Assembly (NCBI RefSeq): GCF_000428485.1
Contig: NZ_AUAA01000034.1
Coordinates: 1-36,109, forward strand
Length of the DNA: 36,109 bases
Source: Epilithonimonas tenax DSM 16811
GTDB taxonomy: Bacteria > Bacteroidota > Bacteroidia > Flavobacteriales > Weeksellaceae
Direction of reading: 5' to 3'
This document shows positions 31,293-36,109 of the stretch, piece after piece (position 1 is the first letter of the stretch; each line of letters begins with the position of its first letter). Made by a program: the position numbers and the translations under genes. The notes under the pieces are model-generated. The model did not search any database and was not told the origin of the DNA. It saw only the letters and a list, made by a program, of their open reading frames with translations.

Positions 31293-32324
31293 TTATTTTT
31301 TTCTTGAGGATGATTGCCTGATCTGCAACATCGGCGTGAGAACCAGTTTCTTCTCTATGGTTATACCTGAGAAATTATCCCTGATGCTTTCCAGAAAAAC
31401 ATTCCCCGAAACCTTACCCATCATCACTGGCGTTTGATCTACAGAACTGATAGACAGCTCCATAAACTGTGTAAAAGGCTCATTACTAAACCCTATGACA
31501 CCGATATCTTCTGGTATTCTAAGTTTTAAGTTTTTAATTTCCTTACAAACGCCAAGCGCTGTAAAATCTGAGGCAGAGAAAATAGCATCTGGTTTTATTT
31601 TTCTTTTCCAAACGTTTTTCATTGCGTGGATCCCTTCCTCTATGGAACTTCCTGTATTGATGATATGATCCTGAATGACAGGCAATTTATAATCTTCCAA
31701 AGCACTGATGTAGCCCTTCAGTCTGTTCTGATAGATCTCCAGATTCTGATCTCCTGAAAAATGGTAAATATTTTTATAACCTTCGCTAATCAGATGTTCC
31801 GTCGCAAGATAAGCACCTTTGTGATCATCAATAGTGATTGTACTGATACCAGGGACATCTTTTTTCCTGTCAAAGAATATGATTGGCGTATTGGTCGTAC
31901 TGACTACTTTTTTCATGTAATCTGTATCGCTGGTGTTTTTTGAGATTGAAATAAAAATACAATCCACCTGGGTATGCAGCAGCGTATTCAACTGTTTTTT
32001 TTCTATCGCAGCATCATCGTGACTTTGGCAGATAATCACGCGGTACCCGTGCGGCGAAAGCTCCTCTTCTATTCCACGGATCACAGATGAGAAAAAGTTG
32101 GTATTGATGTAGGGCACGATAACGCCTACTGTTTTGGTCTCGCCACTTTTAAGCGCCTTTGCAAGATTGTTCTGCTTGTAATCCATTTCTTTAGCCGCAT
32201 TCACGACCAATTCCTTGGTAGCCTGGCTGATTCTTGGGTGGTCGTTCAGCGCTCTGGATACAGTCGCCACACTCACATTCAGTTTTTTAGAAATGTCGTA
32301 TATCGTGGTGTTCTTTTTTGCCAT
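31293..32324 (-). CDS. LacI-family transcriptional regulator, probable pectin/uronate control
   Basis: The protein has 343 residues. The N-terminal LacI helix-turn-helix (TIYDISKKLNVSVATVSRALN) and hinge (NNLAKALKSGETKTVGVIVP) precede a periplasmic-binding-protein-like core (SDFTALGVCKEIKNLKLRIPEDIGVIGFSN). The protein binds operators and leaves or changes them when a sugar effector is bound. It is encoded downstream of a pectinesterase and a pectate lyase stub on the same strand, so galacturonate or its breakdown products are likely effectors (inference). AT-rich palindromes lie in its upstream region. Confidence 0.93.
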   Translation of the reverse strand: MAKKNTTIYDISKKLNVSVATVSRALNDHPRISQATKELVVNAAKEMDYKQNNLAKALKSGETKTVGVIVPYINTNFFSSVIRGIEEELSPHGYRVIICQSHDDAAIEKKQLNTLLHTQVDCIFISISKNTSDTDYMKKVVSTTNTPIIFFDRKKDVPGISTITIDDHKGAYLATEHLISEGYKNIYHFSGDQNLEIYQNRLKGYISALEDYKLPVIQDHIINTGSSIEEGIHAMKNVWKRKIKPDAIFSASDFTALGVCKEIKNLKLRIPEDIGVIGFSNEPFTQFMELSISSVDQTPVMMGKVSGNVFLESIRDNFSGITIEKKLVLTPMLQIRQSSSRKK

Positions 32325-32396
32325 GTATTCTTTTCTGAATAATTGTAAATATATAAATAATTCCCTATTGACACTGATATTTTAATCCAAATTCAA

Positions 32397-32468
32397 AAAA
32401 TAATAAGTATTATTTTCTCAAATCCGCTGATATTTTAAAATAAACCAAATACTATTAAATAATATTTG
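32397..32468. promoter_or_regulatory. Two palindromes upstream of the LacI gene
   Basis: The first is AAAATAATA-ag-TATTATTTT (32397-32416), with perfect 9-bp arms. The second is a 23-bp near-palindrome beginning CAAATA and ending TATTTG (32446-32468), with one mismatch per arm. Both are AT-rich and lack the central CG typical of many LacI operators. They could be autoregulatory sites. Confidence 0.4.
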
Positions 32469-32501
32469 ATATTGGATCGGCTTGTTTGAAAAATCAATAA
32501 T

Positions 32502-32536
32502 AAAAAAGCCAACTCAACTTGTGAATTGGCTTTTTT
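32502..32536. terminator. Rho-independent terminator of the pectinesterase gene
   Basis: A perfect 11-bp stem AAAAAAGCCAA (32502-32512) / TTGGCTTTTTT (32526-32536) has a 13-base loop and lies 13 bases past the pectinesterase stop on the minus strand. Confidence 0.88.
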
Positions 32537-32549
32537 CTGGTCAATAATT

Positions 32550-35198
32550 CTAATTTTTGATTAATTTCCCTGAAATCTGTCCAGAATTAAATCTCAAACT
32601 GTAGAAGTACACGCCGATTTTCAAATCTTTTGTAGGTATTGTAAGTTGATTTGCACCAGTTTTTTGATTGCGCTTTTTGATGCTTTTGACAATTCTTCCG
32701 TTCATATCGTAAACCGTAACATGGATGTCAGAAGCGTCTTTCAGATCATAAGCGATGGTTACCGCTTCTGTAAACGGATTTGGATAAACACTCACTTTTA
32801 CATCGTTGGTATGGCTAACACCCAAAGTAGAAAAGTCAAAGTTAACTGACGGCTCCGGCATCCAGTCAAAAATAAAGGATGGATCTGTTTCTTTCCGGAA
32901 AACGTTGCCCACTGTATAGATCTGCGACTGCGTTTCATTAAGAACCACGCCACCATTTGCTCTCAACGCTAATCTCTCTGGTGTAGCACCATCTCCTGTG
33001 TTGCCGTACTCTGCAAAAGTGACAGGCAGCGTTCCGTTGATTGGTGTGGTCCAGCCTACGGGATTCAGCATAGATGGCGTTGCACATCTGATGAATGCTG
33101 ATTTTGGGATGTTCTGCCAAGCGCGTCCAAAATGAAAATTGTTAATCACTGTTCCGTTAAAATCTGCAGTTCCGGCAGCCGGCACTGTTAAATTACAATC
33201 CAGAAATACAAATCCGAATTTGGTAGAAGCCTCTGTAGAAGGTGCTGTAACAACGCTATTTTGCCGGTTGATATAAGTCGTACAATTATCAAAAACAACT
33301 GTCTGACGACCGAATATAAAATCGACGTTTCCTTCTATGTAAGAGTTTTTGAAATATGCTCTACCAATGCTATTTCCAAGATATGTATCCTGATAACCCA
33401 ATATTCTGCAATCATAAAATGCCTGACGGTCGCCCTGTGTTTTCAGCGCGACAGCCTGTGTAGAAGAGTTGATCTGCGTATTGACCGTAGAGTTCACAAA
33501 GGTATTGGCCACTGTTATTTTAGAAGCTGTAAAATCATTTCCAAAAATTGCCATCGTCTGAGAAAGAGAAGTTCCGTAAGGTAAATTGGTATCCGGATTG
33601 GTTGTACCGGCCGAGATATTATTTGTAATAACAGTTGTTGCGGCATCATCTCCTATCAAAAATACATTTGATTTGCTTGCCGCCAAAACCGGTCTTTCCG
33701 TATAAGTTCCTGGTTTTATGTGAAGCACCCATTTACCTGTATAATTGTCGGGTACTGCATCAAAAGCAGCCTGAACAGTGGTATAATCTCCGCTTCCGTC
33801 TTTAGCAATGGTTTTGATAATCTGCGGGTCTGTGGCTTTGGTTGTCACTGTGGCTGTAGCTCCGTAAGATGTTCCTGCAGAATTGGTAGCAAAGGTTCTT
33901 GCATAATAAAGAGTGGAAGGATCTGCACCATAAACATAAGAGGAGAAAATGCCTAAACCTGTTCCTGCAGATACTTTCGCAGCATTTTCCAAAGTTGGTG
34001 TGTTATTGGTCTTAGACCATACGATGCCGCGTTCTGTCACATGAGCACCACCCCAGTCTGATACATTTCCAGATAGGACAAATGATATATTGGTCACTTG
34101 AGACTGAGAAGTTGTCGTAACCGCTGGAGCAACAACACTGGTTAAAGTGGTGAAACTAACCTGAGATCCGTAAGCCGTTCCCGCAGCATTGGTTGCGTAC
34201 GCACGCGCATAATATGTAGTTCCCACAGACAGTCCCGTCAAAGCACTTTCAAATGAACCTGTAGTTGCATTCTCGTTGGTTTTTGAATCTGTAATTGTGG
34301 GCGTCTGACTGGTACTCCAAACCACGCCACTCGCCGTGATTGCACCACCACCGTTGCTGGAAATTGTACCGCCAGAAACTGCACTGGTTGTAGAAACCGA
34401 CGCTACTGCTGCTGTGGAAACAGTTGCAGGATTCGCAACCGCACCTTCCATAGTTCCTGAGATCTTGACATTTCTCAAACCAAACTGTTTGTTGGTAGCC
34501 GCAGCTGCCAGATAAGGATAAAATCTAATGTAAAGCTTCTGACTGCCCGTAAGTACAACAGGCGTTGCAAGCGTTGCGCTTAAAGCAGAAGAAGCATTAT
34601 TCGGTAATTTGGTTGCTGTCTGGATAGAAACGGGATTTGAGAAATCGGCATTCACACTGTAAAAGGCCTGATAATACATATTACCTGTGCCTGACGCCCC
34701 AACCAATGCATCCACTTTGTCCACCGTCAAGGTACCGCCGTTTGTAGGATTGATATCCAACTGAACGTAAACATTCGGGTTGAAAACTGAGGTGCTTCCT
34801 GTTGCCGTCCAGCTATTGGCAGCTCCAACCAATTGCCAAAACACCACATTGCTGTCTGTCACAGCATCGCCTGTAAAATCAATTTTTGTGTTGATATTAT
34901 ACGCTACGGTAGCTGCCGGAAAACTGATGTTGGATTCCAGATTACCTTCCAACGATTTTGCTGTAATACTAGCAATCAAAGGCCAGGTTACAGATGCCGG
35001 AGTTGCTTCTGAAAATATGGACCAGCTAGCCCCATTTTTGTTTTGACCAGACTTATTAACTTCTGTGGTATTTTCCTTAGAAAATGAAGTAGTCGCATCG
35101 TCACTTGATGACTTGGTGACATAAGAAATGCTCTTTCCTATTCCGAAAATCATCACAGCACTCAATAATGCAGCTGGCAAGATTAGATTTTTTTTCAT
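32550..35198 (-). CDS. Secreted pectinesterase (CE8) with FN3-like repeats and T9SS sorting domain
   Basis: The protein has 882 residues. A signal or anchor segment comes first, then a beta-rich domain (about 65-250) and two tandem FN3-like repeats (about 255-445; GVVWSTSQTPTITDSKTNEN and GTTYYARAYATNAAGTAYGS, repeated as GIVWSKTNNTPTL and TLYYARTFATNSAGTSYG). The CE8 beta-helix follows (about 455-780): GDYTTVQAAFDAVPDN, QAVALKTQGDRQAFYDC, QDTYLG (catalytic Asp), GNVDFIFG (second catalytic Asp), FGRAW (the Arg). A type A T9SS sorting domain closes it (VSVYPNPFTEAV, then GVYFYSLRF, ending KLIKN). It removes methyl esters from pectin outside the cell. Downstream partner of a truncated pectate lyase, 46 bp away. 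Confidence 0.95.
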   Translation of the reverse strand: MKKNLILPAALLSAVMIFGIGKSISYVTKSSSDDATTSFSKENTTEVNKSGQNKNGASWSIFSEATPASVTWPLIASITAKSLEGNLESNISFPAATVAYNINTKIDFTGDAVTDSNVVFWQLVGAANSWTATGSTSVFNPNVYVQLDINPTNGGTLTVDKVDALVGASGTGNMYYQAFYSVNADFSNPVSIQTATKLPNNASSALSATLATPVVLTGSQKLYIRFYPYLAAAATNKQFGLRNVKISGTMEGAVANPATVSTAAVASVSTTSAVSGGTISSNGGGAITASGVVWSTSQTPTITDSKTNENATTGSFESALTGLSVGTTYYARAYATNAAGTAYGSQVSFTTLTSVVAPAVTTTSQSQVTNISFVLSGNVSDWGGAHVTERGIVWSKTNNTPTLENAAKVSAGTGLGIFSSYVYGADPSTLYYARTFATNSAGTSYGATATVTTKATDPQIIKTIAKDGSGDYTTVQAAFDAVPDNYTGKWVLHIKPGTYTERPVLAASKSNVFLIGDDAATTVITNNISAGTTNPDTNLPYGTSLSQTMAIFGNDFTASKITVANTFVNSTVNTQINSSTQAVALKTQGDRQAFYDCRILGYQDTYLGNSIGRAYFKNSYIEGNVDFIFGRQTVVFDNCTTYINRQNSVVTAPSTEASTKFGFVFLDCNLTVPAAGTADFNGTVINNFHFGRAWQNIPKSAFIRCATPSMLNPVGWTTPINGTLPVTFAEYGNTGDGATPERLALRANGGVVLNETQSQIYTVGNVFRKETDPSFIFDWMPEPSVNFDFSTLGVSHTNDVKVSVYPNPFTEAVTIAYDLKDASDIHVTVYDMNGRIVKSIKKRNQKTGANQLTIPTKDLKIGVYFYSLRFNSGQISGKLIKN

Positions 35199-35244
35199 TG
35201 TTAATTTTGATTAATTGTTGCGAAATGGTTTTTGATAGTCAGTT

Positions 35245-35850
35245 TTATTTTATGATCACTTTTTGTACAAAAGAACGATCCTTGGTCTTCACCTCGAATA
35301 ATTTCACGCCTTTACCAATATGATTAATTGATATGGCATCTATCACATTATCGCCTTTATTCAAGGTTCCGCTGTAGACAAGGCCTTCAGATTTCCCTGA
35401 AAAATCTTTCACAGAGATCTGAACAGACTGATGGCTATCTTTTGAGAAAAGCTGTAGTGAAATTTTTTCTGAGGCCGGATTTGGGAAAAATGAATCAGCC
35501 GGATTGATTTTAGAATTCACTTCACCCGTTGCTAAAAAAAGACAGTCCGTGGGCTGTAAAAGTACCGCTCCCGCCCCTGCCATTACAGTTTGCTTCACGT
35601 CTGTAGAAGCAATTTTATCAATGCTGTACGGTGGCACAAAAGCAGTTCCAGATCCCACCATTGTTCCACTTGCGCCAGAAAATGTATTACTGACCAATTG
35701 TGCGGCAGTGAAATTCCCGGTCTCAAGTCTTATCGGATTTTTAACATTTTCAAAATAATTACCTTCTATCAGAAGATCCGCTTTGAAACCTGCGTAGATA
35801 CAGTAGTTGCTTACAGAACTGTTAAAATAATTATTTAACCCGTAGTGCAT
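35245..35850 (-). pseudogene. Pectate lyase (PL1) with T9SS domain, C-terminal stub
   Basis: The remaining 201 residues are the end of a family 1 pectate lyase beta-helix: HYGLNNYFNSSVSNYCIYAGFK, LLIEGNYFENVKNPI and FVPPYSIDKIAS, then a linker and a T9SS type A sorting domain (FFPNPASEKISLQLF, ending VQKVIIK). The catalytic helix turns, which should lie upstream, are absent. Upstream in frame there are only five more codons before a TGA at 35866-35868, in sequence that looks like the edge of the IS982-type element. The ATG at 35850 is probably not a real start. It is the first gene of the pectin operon. Confidence 0.88.
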
Positions 35851-35870
35851 TATAAAAAAGGTTACTCATA

Positions 35871-35887
35871 ATACGAAAATTTCGTAT
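35871..35887. promoter_or_regulatory. 17-bp palindrome upstream of the IS982-type transposase
   Basis: ATACGAAA-a-TTTCGTAT is a perfect palindrome with one central base, 28 bases ahead of the transposase ATG. It may be a transposase-binding site near the IS end. The IS boundary cannot be fixed exactly; it lies about 35848-35866. Confidence 0.45.
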
Positions 35888-35915
35888 ATTGTATTGACTA
35901 TCAATCTAATACGTT

Positions 35916-36109
35916 ATGAATAACCTAGATGCAATTTACGATTTTATTTTAAAGGAATTAAGAAAATTAACCATCAAAGAAAATTTTTATTTCAAACCAA
36001 TTAAACCAAAATTATCTGATTTAGAGCTCATTGCAATAAATATTTCTGCGGAATATTTATCGATAGATTCAGAATATCAGTTGTTTAGATACCTCTCTAA
36101 TTCAAAACT
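35916..36109 (+). mobile_element. IS982-family transposase, N-terminal part (runs off right edge)
   Basis: From the ATG at 35916, 64 codons run to the edge. MNNLDAIYDFILKELRKL, PKLSDLELIAINISAEYLSI and DSEYQLFRYL match the conserved N-terminus of IS982 transposases in Bacteroidota. The catalytic DDE part lies outside the window. The element separates the pectate lyase stub from whatever preceded it. Confidence 0.88.

Noticed and set aside
1-36109. CRISPR arrays, rRNA genes or further tRNAs
   Set aside because: No regularly spaced repeats or conserved rRNA segments were seen, and only one cloverleaf (886-959) could be built.

Overview
The window looks like a chromosome segment from a Bacteroidota bacterium of the class Flavobacteriia, most like Chryseobacterium and relatives in the Weeksellaceae. 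This is inferred from gene content, not from a database search. Pointers are the AT-rich DNA, Bacteroidota-type -7 boxes (TAnnTTTG) ahead of several genes, type IX secretion sorting domains on pectin-degrading enzymes, a GIN-domain (DUF2807) protein, and the IS3- and IS982-type transposases at the two ends.

Layout. (1) 1-959: the start of an IS3-family OrfA runs off the left edge. Its IS end interrupts a large serine recombinase whose surviving C-terminal part reads into the 3' half of a tRNA-Arg(TCG). This looks like the edge of an integrated element lying to the left. (2) 977-5854: an outer-membrane beta-barrel protein and a large exported TPR protein, probably one operon. (3) 6044-12563, all on the minus strand: an accessory cluster with a defence-island character. 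It holds a WYL regulator, a DUF262-HNH protein, a DEDDh exonuclease coupled to a duplicated zinc-ribbon peptide, two sister hypothetical genes, a PD-(D/E)XK nuclease split by a frameshift at an A9 run, and a small protein sharing the nuclease family's SHGQ signature. (4) 12699-16672: an amino acid permease, a three-PAS histidine kinase and a lone receiver in one apparent operon. (5) 16735-26796: mostly housekeeping genes: aldo/keto reductase, aroE, a deoxyinosine/uracil-type DNA glycosylase, a PBP4-type carboxypeptidase, an NTF2-like lipoprotein with an AlkB-like dioxygenase, an MFS exporter, yidD and an lgt with a long N-terminal extension, threonine aldolase, and a DtxR/MntR regulator with a DUF2314 lipoprotein. 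(6) 26832-31205: dnaJ, grpE, an S41 peptidase lipoprotein and a GIN-domain protein. (7) 31293-36109: a pectin locus with a LacI regulator, a secreted pectinesterase and the C-terminal stub of a family 1 pectate lyase, cut off by an IS982-type transposase that runs off the right edge.

How it works together. The pectin genes form a secreted de-esterification and lyase pair. The pectinesterase would remove methyl groups so that the lyase can cut, and the LacI protein is the likely sugar-responsive regulator, but the lyase is broken. grpE-dnaJ is the usual Hsp70 cochaperone operon; its DnaJ keeps only two of the four zinc motifs. The most likely place for under-described biology is 6044-12563. 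A second point is a pair of structured intergenic repeats (about 22757-22844 and 28701-28860) with shared inner sequences. Both window ends show genes broken by insertion sequences, so the region is being remodelled.
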